The position numbers and the translations under genes are program-made. Shown piece after piece: positions 11,306 to 20,800 of a DNA stretch of 21,783 bases; the stretch's first letter is position 1; each line of letters begins with the position of its first letter. The notes beneath the pieces were generated by a model, which was not told the DNA's origin, did no database searches, and saw only the letters and a list, made by a program, of their open reading frames with translations. The DNA comes from a virus, in the IMG/VR virus record IMGVR_UViG_3300027793_000313, positions 1 to 21,783 of that record; one strand, written 5' to 3'.

Positions 11306-12465
11306 GTGCCTTCAGCGTCACAGTCTCGCCCGTCGTGAACTCGATCACGGTGGATGACAGCAACCCGATTGTGCGGGTCGATGGCACTACGACCACGGCG
11401 ACGGGAGCGGCCAGCGGCGACCTGACGGGGTCGTATCCGGCTCCGACCGTTGCGAAGGTGCGCGGGCTGTCGTGGACTACCGCCGCTCCGGCCAACAACG
11501 ACGTGCCGAAGTGGGACGCGACAGCCAGCAGCATCGTTTGGGCGGCGCAGTCGAGCGGCACGGGTACGGTTACCTCGATCACGGCGGGTACGGGCCTCAC
11601 CGGAGGCACGGTCACTACGGTCGGCACATTCGCGGTTGACTTCGGCTCGACGGCTGGCACGGCGTGTCAGGGGAACGACGCGCGGCTTTCTGACGCGCGA
11701 ACGCCTGTTCCGCACGGCCACTGGATCAGCGATGTATCCGGTCTTCAGGCGGCGCTCGACGCCAAACTGGACGATTCACAAGCCACGGCGACGGGCCTTT
11801 CCGTGCTTGGCGCTGCGTCGGCTGCGGCGGGCGCGACGGCGCTTGGGCTTGGGACGGGCGACACGCCGACGTTTACCGGCGTGGCGTTCCCCAACGGCGA
11901 GAGCATCACGAACGCCGTCAACGGGCGCATTGATTTCAACCCGTCTCCGACCGGATCTACGGCATGGCGGCTGTACGCGGACATGACGTCCTTCAACGTG
12001 GGCGTTCGGCTCGGCGTCATCAACAGCGACACGAACATCGCGAACCCCACTGGCTCGTACATCGTGTTCGACACGACGGCGCAGATCGCGACCGACAAGA
12101 GCCTGTCGTTCCACAGCAACGACTGGATGCAGTTGCGTGGGACGTCCACCGGGCTTGACACGGCGCAACTGTCGGTCCTCGTCAACAACGGCTCGAGCAG
12201 CGGCGCGTTCGCGCTGGTGGACCTTGGAAGCCTCGGCACGGTCAACCGCAGCCCGACCACGGCCCATGTCGATCCGACGTTTTACGTCTACAGCGCGGAC
12301 ACGAACGAAGCGATGGACTTCGTGCGCGTTTCGCACAACCGCACGGACGGCGTGATCGAGGCCGGGAACGGCGACTTGCGCTTGGTGTCACAAAGCGGCG
12401 TGATCCGTGGCAACGGCGTTGCCTTGGCCGATGAAGATTTCGTCCTCGCGATGGCGGTCCTATGA
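11302..12465 (+). CDS. Tail fibre protein
   Basis: A 387-aa protein starting at ATG 11302 in the preceding stop (ATGA). It is Gly/Thr/Ser-rich and carries typical tail-fibre repeats: GDLTGSYPAPTVAKVRG, GTGTVTSITAGTGLTGG, and NDARLSDARTPVPHGHWISD followed by VSGLQAALDAK. These form trimeric beta-helical or triple-stranded shafts. The C-terminal half (about 200-387) is a beta-rich domain that probably contacts the host receptor. It sits upstream of the packaging genes with two more surface proteins, so it is likely part of a host-range module. An upstream in-frame start at 11251 lies inside the previous gene and is rejected. Confidence 0.8.
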   Translation: MSAFSVTVSPVVNSITVDDSNPIVRVDGTTTTATGAASGDLTGSYPAPTVAKVRGLSWTTAAPANNDVPKWDATASSIVWAAQSSGTGTVTSITAGTGLTGGTVTTVGTFAVDFGSTAGTACQGNDARLSDARTPVPHGHWISDVSGLQAALDAKLDDSQATATGLSVLGAASAAAGATALGLGTGDTPTFTGVAFPNGESITNAVNGRIDFNPSPTGSTAWRLYADMTSFNVGVRLGVINSDTNIANPTGSYIVFDTTAQIATDKSLSFHSNDWMQLRGTSTGLDTAQLSVLVNNGSSSGAFALVDLGSLGTVNRSPTTAHVDPTFYVYSADTNEAMDFVRVSHNRTDGVIEAGNGDLRLVSQSGVIRGNGVALADEDFVLAMAVL

Positions 12466-13724
12466 GCAAGATCCTCGACACCACCGACTACGTCTTCACG
12501 CCCGGAGCAGCCGGAGCCGGAACGATCCTTTTCCGTGGCGAGGCTCCGAACCTCGAGAACGTGCAGATGGTGTTCAACGTCACGCGCGGCGTGACGATCT
12601 ACCAGCCGAACAGCACGGCGCGAGGCAGCGCGGGCTTCTCGCAGATCACGAACACGCTGACGCTCGACATCGACACCTCGACGCACAGCGCGTCCGACGT
12701 GCTACAGGTCTACGTCACGGACTCGACCGGGGAGTCCGACGTGTTCCAGCGCGTCGGCGGGATCGACCCGAACGGACACCCGATGGGCATTGCCGTGAAC
12801 GCGCGAGGCCACGTCGTGCCGAGCGATCAGGAGATCGTCAGCCGTCGGCTCGACCGCGTCGGCTCGTTGGCACTGGTCGAAACCACTGGATACAACTCCG
12901 TCGTTGTCCAGTTGGCGGGAACGTGGGCTGGTACGCAAGCGTTCGAGGTGTCGAACGACGGCACGTCTTGGTCTGCGGTTGGTGGATGGCTGGTCGCGGG
13001 CGCTGCTATTCCGGCCACGACGTCTACGGTCAACGGCCACTGGGTGTGTCCGTGCGCCGGAAGGTTCTTCCGCGTCCGGTTCTCCGCGTACACCAGCGGC
13101 GTTGCGGTTGTCAATCTCGTCCTGAAGAACGCGCCAGCGTTCTTCCCGGCGTCCAGCCCCAGCATCGCGGCCAACAGCGCCGTCAACGTGGCGCAGTTCG
13201 GCGCAACGAACATCGTCACCGCCGGAGTTGCGGGCATCCCGGCCATCGGCGGCAACATCGCGGTTGGCGCGGCCCCGACCGCGAACCCGATCCCGCTTGC
13301 TTGGGACGGCACGAATACGCGACGAATCCTAACGGACGCGTCGAACGGCGGCGCCGTGTTGGGATCCAGCGCGCTGACCAACGGGCAGACCTCCCAAACG
13401 CACCGACAGACCACGACCATCACTGGCGGCGTCCAATTGAAGGGCAGCGCCGGGAGGCTGACCATGCTGGTCATCAGCCAAAACGCGACCGTCGCAGGGT
13501 TCCTGCACGTCTTCAACGCGTCGAGTTACATTCTCGGCAGCACGTCTGACATGATGGTGTACGCAGTGCCCGCGACGGTCGGCATCTACGCCGTACCCCT
13601 GCCCGAAGGCGGGCTGTTCCTCTCCTCCGGGATCGGAATTGCATTCACGGCGGGAGCCGCAGCAAACGACAACACGGCATTCGGATCGGCCCCGAACTTG
13701 GCCGCGAACTACTCATTCATCTGA
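12462..13724 (+). CDS. Tail-associated structural protein, putative receptor-binding
   Basis: A 420-aa protein starting at ATG 12462 (ATGA overlap). It is rich in Thr, Ser, Gly, Ala and Val with few charged residues, as in fibre and spike proteins. Residues about 1-100 look like an attachment domain (DTTDYVFTPGAAGAGTILFR), followed by a region with paired tryptophans (VQLAGTWAGTQAFEVSNDG, TSWSAVGGW) that resembles carbohydrate-binding beta-sandwiches, then a glycine/alanine-rich domain and a C-terminal sheet ending AANYSFI. No catalytic residues are recognisable. Position and composition support a host-adhesion role; the fold is inferred. Confidence 0.65.
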   Translation: MSKILDTTDYVFTPGAAGAGTILFRGEAPNLENVQMVFNVTRGVTIYQPNSTARGSAGFSQITNTLTLDIDTSTHSASDVLQVYVTDSTGESDVFQRVGGIDPNGHPMGIAVNARGHVVPSDQEIVSRRLDRVGSLALVETTGYNSVVVQLAGTWAGTQAFEVSNDGTSWSAVGGWLVAGAAIPATTSTVNGHWVCPCAGRFFRVRFSAYTSGVAVVNLVLKNAPAFFPASSPSIAANSAVNVAQFGATNIVTAGVAGIPAIGGNIAVGAAPTANPIPLAWDGTNTRRILTDASNGGAVLGSSALTNGQTSQTHRQTTTITGGVQLKGSAGRLTMLVISQNATVAGFLHVFNASSYILGSTSDMMVYAVPATVGIYAVPLPEGGLFLSSGIGIAFTAGAAANDNTAFGSAPNLAANYSFI

Positions 13725-13732
13725 GATCAACC

Positions 13733-14371
13733 ATGCTCATCCAGAACATCGTCGGACAGCCCGCGAACACGGGAAACAACGCGCTCATCAACGGTCGCGC
13801 CGGACAACTCGGAGATGTCATCTGCTCCGAACTCCACGGGCGGTACTACGAAACCACCTATCGGGGCAACTCGTTCCTGCTGTCTGTCTCGACGGCGGCT
13901 GCCGTCACCGCCTACGCGGGCGGCGCGGCTGGTACTCCCATGATCGCGCTCTTCAATCCGGTGGGATCAGGCAGGAACGCCGTTATCAACAAGGTGTCGG
14001 TCGGCAACGTCGTTGCGGCGAGCGCCGCCGGAACGGTCGCGTTCGGCCTGTACTTCGGCACGACCGCGACCATCACGCAATCCACCACGACTGCGCCGTG
14101 GAACATGGGTACGCAGTTGCAGTCCGGATCGGTGATGACCGGATTCCGCAACGTGGCGCTGACGAGCGGCTCGGCAGCATCCAACGTCATCGCGTTGGCG
14201 TCGTACTACTGGGCCACGGCTGCGGGCGTCGGCAACGTCACCCCGGCAGTCACGGACCTCGATGGCGCGCTCATCATCCCTCCCGGCTCCTACGTCGCGC
14301 TCGGCGGGTCTGCCGCGCTGACCAGCGCCACTTGGATCGGCTCGCTCCAGTGGGAAGAAGTGCCTGTCTGA
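13733..14371 (+). CDS. Beta-rich virion surface protein, 212 aa
   Basis: Starts at ATG 13733 after an 8-base gap. The protein is small-residue-rich with regular strand-like segments and a C-terminus (DGALIIPPGSYVALGGSAAL, then TWIGSLQWEEVPV) of the kind that closes trimeric jelly-roll or head-fibre domains. The N-terminus (GNNALINGRAGQLGDVICSE) may be an attachment arm. Position after the other fibre genes suggests a third receptor-binding or decoration component. No named family recognised. Confidence 0.65.
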   Translation: MLIQNIVGQPANTGNNALINGRAGQLGDVICSELHGRYYETTYRGNSFLLSVSTAAAVTAYAGGAAGTPMIALFNPVGSGRNAVINKVSVGNVVAASAAGTVAFGLYFGTTATITQSTTTAPWNMGTQLQSGSVMTGFRNVALTSGSAASNVIALASYYWATAAGVGNVTPAVTDLDGALIIPPGSYVALGGSAALTSATWIGSLQWEEVPV

Positions 14372-14383
14372 TAGGAGGACGCC

Positions 14384-14554
14384 ATGAAGATCGAGGACTT
14401 GGCGCAGTTGGTCCGAAACCGGATCGCCGCGCTTCAGACGGAGCGCGAGACTGCGGTACGCATCGGAGACGTGGCCGGGATCGCGCGGTGCGACACGCAG
14501 ATCGCGGAAACCAACGCCACTCTCGCGACGCTTGAAGAGGCCGCGACGCAGTAG
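14384..14554 (+). CDS. Small coiled-coil protein, 56 aa
   Basis: A 56-residue ORF starting at ATG 14384 behind a strong GGAGG (14374-14378). It is a single charged helix with heptad-like leucine and alanine (DLAQLVRNRIAALQTERETA, then DTQIAETNATLATLEEA), ending at TAG. It could act as a chaperone or assembly factor for the adjacent fibre proteins, or as a small trimerisation partner. No family recognised. Confidence 0.6.
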   Translation: MKIEDLAQLVRNRIAALQTERETAVRIGDVAGIARCDTQIAETNATLATLEEAATQ

Positions 14555-14581
14555 GATGCACGACACTACAGAGGAGACAAC

Positions 14582-15166
14582 TTGCAGACCGTGACCTTCA
14601 ACAGTCAGGCAGGACAGGACGCCTTCGCGCTTCGCGTTGCGCGTCGATGGTCGTTTCTCGACATCGGCGCGGGCGAGCCTGTGACGATCAGCAACACCAA
14701 GGCTCTTGAGGACGAGGGGTGGAAAGGCATCCTGTGCGACATCGAGCACGCGGAGACTCTGCGGGCCGAGCGCAAGGCGCACGCGGTCTACGGCGACTTC
14801 TTCGCGCAGGACTGGCGGGCGATCCTGCACGACTTCGCGCCGGACGGTCGCATCGGATACCTGTCGCTCGACCTTGAGCCGCCCAGCCTGACGCTACAGG
14901 CGCTGTGCAAACTCCCGCTCGACGCGGTGCGGTTCGACTGCATCACGGTGGAGCATGACCTGTACCGAAACAACGCGGCGATACGGTCGGCCATGCGCGG
15001 CATCCTGCGGGACGCCGGGTACGAACTGGTCGCGCCGGATGTCTGCGTCCGGGTCGGCGAGTCGCGGTTGCCGTTCGAGGACTGGTGGGTTGACGGCGGC
15101 TTGGTGTCGGCGTCGTACGCCGCAGAAGTCGCCGCGCAGATTAGGAGTCAGTGGAATGCGTTCTGA
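14582..15166 (+). CDS. FkbM-like SAM-dependent methyltransferase
   Basis: A 194-aa protein beginning at TTG 14582 behind GAGGAG (14572-14577). The pattern matches the FkbM methyltransferase family: an early SQAGQDAF, the SAM-binding FLDIGAGEP (25-33), SNTKALEDEGWKGILCDIE, then LSLDLEP and ITVEHD. FkbM-type enzymes methylate sugars or other small hydroxyl groups. Directly after the tail-fibre genes, it may modify a virion or host surface glycan; that is inference. It overlaps the DNA methyltransferase gene by 11 bases. The TTG start is favoured because no ATG or GTG gives the complete SAQ-like N-terminus. Confidence 0.7.
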   Translation: MQTVTFNSQAGQDAFALRVARRWSFLDIGAGEPVTISNTKALEDEGWKGILCDIEHAETLRAERKAHAVYGDFFAQDWRAILHDFAPDGRIGYLSLDLEPPSLTLQALCKLPLDAVRFDCITVEHDLYRNNAAIRSAMRGILRDAGYELVAPDVCVRVGESRLPFEDWWVDGGLVSASYAAEVAAQIRSQWNAF

Positions 15167-16385
15167 AACCGTACCCATCGACTCGCTGTCGTTCGATCCC
15201 GCCAATGTCCGAAAGCATGGAGAGCGCAACCTAGCGACGATCAAAGCGAGCCTCCTGCGGTTCGGCCAGCAGAAGCCAATCGTCGTTGACGCAAACGGCG
15301 TGGTTCGCGCTGGAAACGGCACGCTCGCCGCCGCCAAGGCGCTCGGGTGGAAAGATATCGCAGTGGTGCGCTCGACGCTCGCGGGCAGCGAGGCGACCGC
15401 CTACGCCATCGCGGACAACCGCACCGCCGAACTCGCGGAGTGGGACGAGGACGCGCTTGCCGAGACGCTGTCGGCGCTCCAGTGCGAGGACGAGGCGCTG
15501 CTTGACGCGGCTGGCTTCGACTCGGCGGAACTGTCGAAGATGATCGACGGCATGGCCGAGGTGACGGAGGACGAGGTTCCCGAGCCTCCCGCGGAGCCGA
15601 TCACGAAACCGGGCGACCTGTGGCTGCTTGGCGAGCATCGCTTGCTCTGCGGTAACAGTACGACGGAGGAGGAGGTGGCGAGGCTGATGGATGGAGCGAA
15701 GGCGGATCTGTGCTTCACATCTCCGCCGTATGCGCTCGGCAAGTCTGTTTCTTTGAGCGGGAATACCGCAATGGCAAGCAAGCAACGCGTCTATGACCAG
15801 CACGATGACAACCCGGACGAATGGGGGCAACTCATGGACGGATGGTGGAATGCGTCATTGCAAGCCGTCGAATCCGTATGGATTGTGAATGTGCAGCCAT
15901 TAGCCGGAAACAAACGCGCTTTGATGCGATGGATCAATGCGCGGGTGGAGAGACTCATTGACATTATTACATGGGACAAAGGACACGCAGCGCCACAAAT
16001 GGCATCGGGAGTTTTGGCATCTCGTTACGAATGGATGATCGGAATGGGGAAGTTGGAATCGTCCCGAGCGTTTCCTTTGTCATCGTGGCGCGGCACAATT
16101 CAATCGGTATATGAAGCGCCGCCACAGCGCGACAATCAGTTCGCTGAAATACACGCTGCAACGATGCCCGTTCATGTTCCATCGTGGATCATGGGGACAT
16201 TGTGCGATCAGACAAAGTCTGTATATGAACCATTTTGCGGCACGGGCACCACGTTGATCGCCGCCGAGCAACTTGGCCGCAAGTGCTACGGCATGGAGAT
16301 CAGCCCCGCCTACTGCGATGTCATCGTGAAGCGGTGGGAGACGCTCACGGGAAGGAAGGCCGAACTTGCCAAGGGCCAAGATTGA
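15156..16385 (+). CDS. ParB-like domain fused to beta-class DNA methyltransferase
   Basis: A 409-aa fusion. Residues 1-110 form a ParB/sulfiredoxin-like domain (VPIDSLSFDPANVRKHGERN, KPIVVDANGVVRAGNGTLAA). Residues about 150-409 form an N4/N6 DNA methyltransferase, with catalytic TSPPY at 188-192 and SAM-binding FCGTGTT at 360-366, then QLGRKCYGMEISPAYCDVIV. Catalytic motif first and SAM motif last, with a recognition domain between, is the beta-class order. Such enzymes protect phage DNA from host restriction. The DNA from about 15690 to 16250, encoding the recognition domain, is clearly AT-richer (29/60 and 30/60 G+C on two lines, against 39/60 upstream). ATG 15156 follows AGGAG (15143-15147) by 8 bases. 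Confidence 0.85.
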   Translation: MRSETVPIDSLSFDPANVRKHGERNLATIKASLLRFGQQKPIVVDANGVVRAGNGTLAAAKALGWKDIAVVRSTLAGSEATAYAIADNRTAELAEWDEDALAETLSALQCEDEALLDAAGFDSAELSKMIDGMAEVTEDEVPEPPAEPITKPGDLWLLGEHRLLCGNSTTEEEVARLMDGAKADLCFTSPPYALGKSVSLSGNTAMASKQRVYDQHDDNPDEWGQLMDGWWNASLQAVESVWIVNVQPLAGNKRALMRWINARVERLIDIITWDKGHAAPQMASGVLASRYEWMIGMGKLESSRAFPLSSWRGTIQSVYEAPPQRDNQFAEIHAATMPVHVPSWIMGTLCDQTKSVYEPFCGTGTTLIAAEQLGRKCYGMEISPAYCDVIVKRWETLTGRKAELAKGQD

Positions 16386-16692
16386 CATCGACCCGGAGCA
16401 GGTCGAAAGCATGGCGGCTATCGGCTGCACCATCGACGAAATGGCGACCATCCTTGGATGCTCCGGGCGCACGCTTCAGCGGCGATTTGTCACCCCCATA
16501 GAAAGGGGGCGCTCGCGACTAAATCGCAGTCTTCGCCGCAAACAGGCCGAGATGGCGCTCAACGGCAATGTCACCATGCTGATTTGGCTCGGCAAGCAAT
16601 ACCTCGGGCAGCGCGACAAGACCGATTCCGTCGTGCGCGAGGAAGTCGTGACCATCGAGGAGATCGCGCCGAAGGTGCAGCATGACGCATGA
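16366..16692 (+). CDS. Terminase small subunit (HTH)
   Basis: A 108-aa protein starting at TTG 16366 behind GGAAGG (16354-16359). The N-terminus has a helix-turn-helix (VESMAAIGCTIDEMATILGC, then SGRTLQRRF), and the middle has the typical small-terminase ending QAEMALNGNVTMLIWLGKQY followed by LGQRDK. Small terminases recognise the packaging site and regulate the large subunit. It precedes the large subunit with an ATGA overlap, which strongly supports the assignment. The gene overlaps the DNA methyltransferase by 20 bases. Confidence 0.8.
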   Translation: MPRAKIDIDPEQVESMAAIGCTIDEMATILGCSGRTLQRRFVTPIERGRSRLNRSLRRKQAEMALNGNVTMLIWLGKQYLGQRDKTDSVVREEVVTIEEIAPKVQHDA

Positions 16693-17870
16693 GGGTGCAA
16701 CTCCAGCCGCTGTCCTCGATCCTGCACCCGTCGCAGTTGACGGTCGATGCGGCTCTCGCGCGGTTCAGCGTCCTTGAGATCGGACGCCGATGGGGCAAGA
16801 CCACCTACGGCAAGGTCAAGGCGCAACGCGCCGCGATCTATCACCGCAAGGTCGGCTGGTTCGCGCCGACCTACAAGTACCTTGCCGACCCCATGCGCGA
16901 CATCGAGCGCGCGCTCGCGCCCGTCACTGCGCGCATGGACCGCGTCGAGAAGCGGCTGGAACTCGTCACGCGCGGCGTCATCGACTTCTGGACGCTTGAG
17001 GACGTGGACGCCGGACGTGGCCGCGACTACGACCTGATCGTGGTGGACGAGGCCGGGTTCGTGCCGCACCTCCTCGAATGGTGGCGCAACGCGGCGCGAC
17101 CGACGCTGTCCGACCGCAAGGGGACCGCGCTATTCCTCGGAACGCCGAAGGGGACGGGCGACTTCCACCGACTGTTCACTGAGGCCGAAGGTGACACGAC
17201 TGGCACGATGCGGGCCTTTCGCATCGGAACGCGACAGAACCCGCACATTGACCCGGACGAAGTCGAGGCGGCTCGGCGCACGCTCCCGCCGGAGGTCTTC
17301 GCGCAGGAGTACGAAGGCGTCCCGGCAGAGGACGGCGGCAACCCCTTCGGACTCGACGCGATCCGCGCGTCCATCGGCGAGATGTCCAAGCGTCCGGTCG
17401 AATGCTTCGGCGTCGATCTCGCGAAGAGCCAAGACTACACCGTGGCCGTTGGCCTCGACTCCGATGGAGCCGTCGCGCATCTCGACAGGTGGCAAGCACC
17501 GTGGTCCGTCACGCGCGAGAGACTGGCCGCGCTCATCAAGGACAGGCCAGCGCAGATCGACTCGACGGGCGTAGGCGATCCAATCGTGGAGGATCTACGC
17601 AAGGTGTGCAAGCGCGTCGAAGGCTTCAAGTTCACCTCGCCGTCAAAGCAACAGTTGATGGAAGGGCTTCAGATCGCCGTGCAGAATCGGGACATCCGGA
17701 TACCCGATGGCTGGCTCCGCGCTGAACTTGAGTCATTCGGCTACCGATACTCCGGAAGGACCGTCTCCTACGAGGCGACGGCTGGTCACGATGACGGCGT
17801 GTGCGCGCTTGCGCTTGCCGTCCATGCGCGGCGTCAGCGCAAGCCACCTCCAATCCTGAAGGTCATTTGA
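16689..17870 (+). CDS. Terminase large subunit
   Basis: A 393-aa packaging ATPase-nuclease. The ATPase has Walker A GRRWGKTT (32-39), Walker B LIVVDEAG (116-123) and coupling motif GTPKG (151-155). The RNase H-like nuclease has aspartates in GVDLAKSQDYT (D243), DSTGVGD (D291) and GHDDG (D368/D369). It pumps DNA into the prohead at the portal and cuts concatemers to length. The length is at the short end for the family, with a compact N-terminus. ATG 16689 overlaps the small subunit; the stop overlaps the portal start by one base (TGATG). Confidence 0.9.
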   Translation: MRVQLQPLSSILHPSQLTVDAALARFSVLEIGRRWGKTTYGKVKAQRAAIYHRKVGWFAPTYKYLADPMRDIERALAPVTARMDRVEKRLELVTRGVIDFWTLEDVDAGRGRDYDLIVVDEAGFVPHLLEWWRNAARPTLSDRKGTALFLGTPKGTGDFHRLFTEAEGDTTGTMRAFRIGTRQNPHIDPDEVEAARRTLPPEVFAQEYEGVPAEDGGNPFGLDAIRASIGEMSKRPVECFGVDLAKSQDYTVAVGLDSDGAVAHLDRWQAPWSVTRERLAALIKDRPAQIDSTGVGDPIVEDLRKVCKRVEGFKFTSPSKQQLMEGLQIAVQNRDIRIPDGWLRAELESFGYRYSGRTVSYEATAGHDDGVCALALAVHARRQRKPPPILKVI

Positions 17871-20800
17871 TGTCGATCCTATCCCGGCTGCTGGCGAAGA
17901 CGGTCAACGACGCGCGGAAGTGGATCGCGACATCGACTCGCGTCGTGTCGAGCGACTCCGTGCGTCCCGCGTTCTCTCCGCAGACGGCGGTCAGGTACTA
18001 CGGATCGTGGATCTACGCGGCGGCGAACCTCAACGCCTACGCGGTCGCCGCGCAGCCGCTGCGCCTGTACGTCAGGAACCGCAGCGCCGGTACGAAACTT
18101 TGGAACACGCGCAAGGCAGGACGCCGCACCAAGGCGTATCTGTCGGGTTCTCTCGACCAACTCCCGTCGCGGTACGCGATGACGAAGGCCGCAGAGTACG
18201 GGGATGACTACGAAGTGGTCACCGACTCGCACCCGGTCCTCGACCTGTTGTCGAAGGCGAACCCGTGGCAGAACGGCTTTGAGCAGACCGTCTTGCGCGT
18301 GCTTTACCTTGAGTTGACGGGCAATGCGTACCTCCATCCGGTCATCGACCGTAGGCTCGGCGTGCCTGTGCAACTGTGGACGATGCCTTCTCCGTGGGTC
18401 GAGATCGTCCCCGGCAAGGAGGAGTTTGTGGACGGCTACCTCTACGGCGTGTCGTTCGAGAAGCGCGCGTTCTTCCCGGTCGAGGAAGTCATCCACTTCA
18501 AGCGACCGAACCCGAAGGACGTGTACTACGGCATGGGGAAGGTGGAAGCGGCGTGGGGCGCGGCGACGAACAACGAGTCGCTTCACGACATGGACTACCA
18601 CTGGTTCGTCAACAAGGCCCGACCGGATTACTTGCTGACGATCAAGGGGGACGCCAGCGCGGATCAGATCGAGGCCTTCGAGGCGCAGATCGACAGCAAG
18701 TTGCGCGGCGCTCGGCGCACGGGTCGATTCCTCACGGCTACGGCTGACATCGACATCAAGCCGCTGTCGTTCTCTCCGAAGGACATGGCCGGACGCGAGC
18801 AGATCGTGGAGGAGATCGCCGCAGTGTTCGGCGTTCCTGTCTCGATGCTGAAGGCGAACGACCCGAACCTCGCGAGCGCGACGGTGGGCTTCACGTCGTG
18901 GAAGGCGACCAGCGTGTTGCCGCTCATGCGGATGGACGAAGAGGTCTTGAATCAGACGCTGTTGCCGCTGTTCGGAATCGAGGATGATGCGTTCCTCGCC
19001 TACGACAACCCGGTGGGAGCCGACGAACGCTTTGAGTTTGAGAAGCGGCGCGGCTACGTCGCTGGCGGCATCATCACGGCAAACGAGGCGCGCATGATGG
19101 AAGGTCTTGAGGAGGTGGCCGACGCGAACGCGGATCGGCTGCTCATCAACGGCCAGCCGCTTGGCGGCATGATGCTTCCGGCTGCAACCCCGTCCGTTCC
19201 GAATCAGGTGGAAGACGTTCCTTCGGACAATCAGGCTGCACCTGTATCGGGAGAAGCAATTGCGGATACCGCTCTGAACGGCGCACAAGTGACGAGCCTT
19301 GTGGATCTTGCCACCGCAGTCGGGGTTGGTCAGTTGCCGAAGGATACGGCCATCGCCATCGCTGCTTCGGCGTTCCCTGCGATTGCTGCGGATCAGATTC
19401 GCGCCATGTTTGATCCGATTCAACTGGCGAACAAGCCGACTGCGACGGGCGGGACGGCAACGCCCGAACTCGCCGCCGATCTTACGCCGGAGGTCAAGAC
19501 GAAGGACGCGATCGGCGACTGCGTCTCCGACAAGGTCGGCAAGTTGATTGACGAGGGCTACGAGCAGGATCAGGCCGTGGCAATCGCGTACTCCATGTGC
19601 GGCGGCAAGGGCTTGGAGGAGTCCATCGGCAAGGCCGTCTCGGACATCGACACGAAGCCGCCGGATTCCGTGGCCGCGAACGCGCGGCGTGCGCTCGATG
19701 TGCGCGAGACGAAGCCGGACTCGGAACGCGGCATGACCGAGATTGGGATTGCGCGCGCGCGCGACCTAGCGAACCGCGCCAACTTGAGCGAGGACACCAT
19801 CCGGCGCATGGTCGCCTACTTCGAGCGCCACCAGTCCGACAAGAAGGGCGAGACGTGGGACGATCAGGGCAAGGGATGGCAGGCGTGGCACGGCTGGGGC
19901 GGCGACGAAGGCTGGTCATGGGCAAAACGCAAGGTCGAGGAGTTCGACCGCCAGCGCGAGAAGAAGTCGTGCGGCTGCGGCTGCGTGAAGTCCAAGCGGA
20001 TCTCTCAACGCGCCATGTGGGAGGACGCCGTATCCGATGAGATACAGACCAAGAGCGCAGAGAGCGAAGGCGACAAGATCGGCAAGGACGAGGACAAGGC
20101 TGCGAAGGCCGTGTCCGACGTGTTCGACGCGCAGGTGAAAGAAATCCTTGTGCTGATTGCTGACGCGCCGCGCCCAACGCGCGAACTGGTCACGCAGGTC
20201 GAGAACGTGCTGAAGGCGCGGTCCTACCAGCGCGAGATCGTTGAGGCGCTGTCGCCGTATCTGCGCGAGGCAATCTCGGTCGGCGTTGATGTCGGCATCG
20301 AGACGGTGTCGAAGGTCGCCACCAGCGTCGATTTCTCGGTGGAGCGCCAAGACCTCGCCAAGTACGCCGAGAGCGAGTCGGTTCGCATCGCGCGCACGAC
20401 GGCATCGGGCGTCACGGAGCAGACGTCGGTTCGCGTCCGCGACCTGTTGGGAGACGGCTTGGAGAAGGGCGAGACTTCCGACCAGTTGGCCAAGCGGGTG
20501 CAGGAATGGGCTGACGGTCAGAAGGGCGAGGACGGATCGTGGAGCCGAGCGCGGACCATTGCGCGGACGGAGTCGATGCGCGCGGCCCGAGTCGCCGAAG
20601 TCGAGGCGTGGAAGGCGACTGGCATGGTGACGGGCAAGACGTGGCTTCTCGCGCCGGACCCGTGCGAGTTCTGCGAGGCGGCGGCGAAGGCGTTCGGCGA
20701 GAAGTCAATCGGCCTCGATGATGCGTTCTTCAAGAAGGGCGACACGCTCACAGGCGCTGACGGCGGCGCGATGGTCCTCGACTACGAGAACGTAAACGGC

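Noticed and set aside
12407-13549. 380-aa open frame on the + strand overlapping the surface protein gene
   Set aside because: The Arg/His-rich sequence is the alternate-frame shadow of the real gene at 12462-13724, which has the coherent beta-rich composition.
17879-19423. 514-aa open frame on the minus strand
   Set aside because: It is antisense to the portal gene and rich in Arg, His and Val, as expected for the shadow of a GC-rich gene; no domain and no ribosome site support it.
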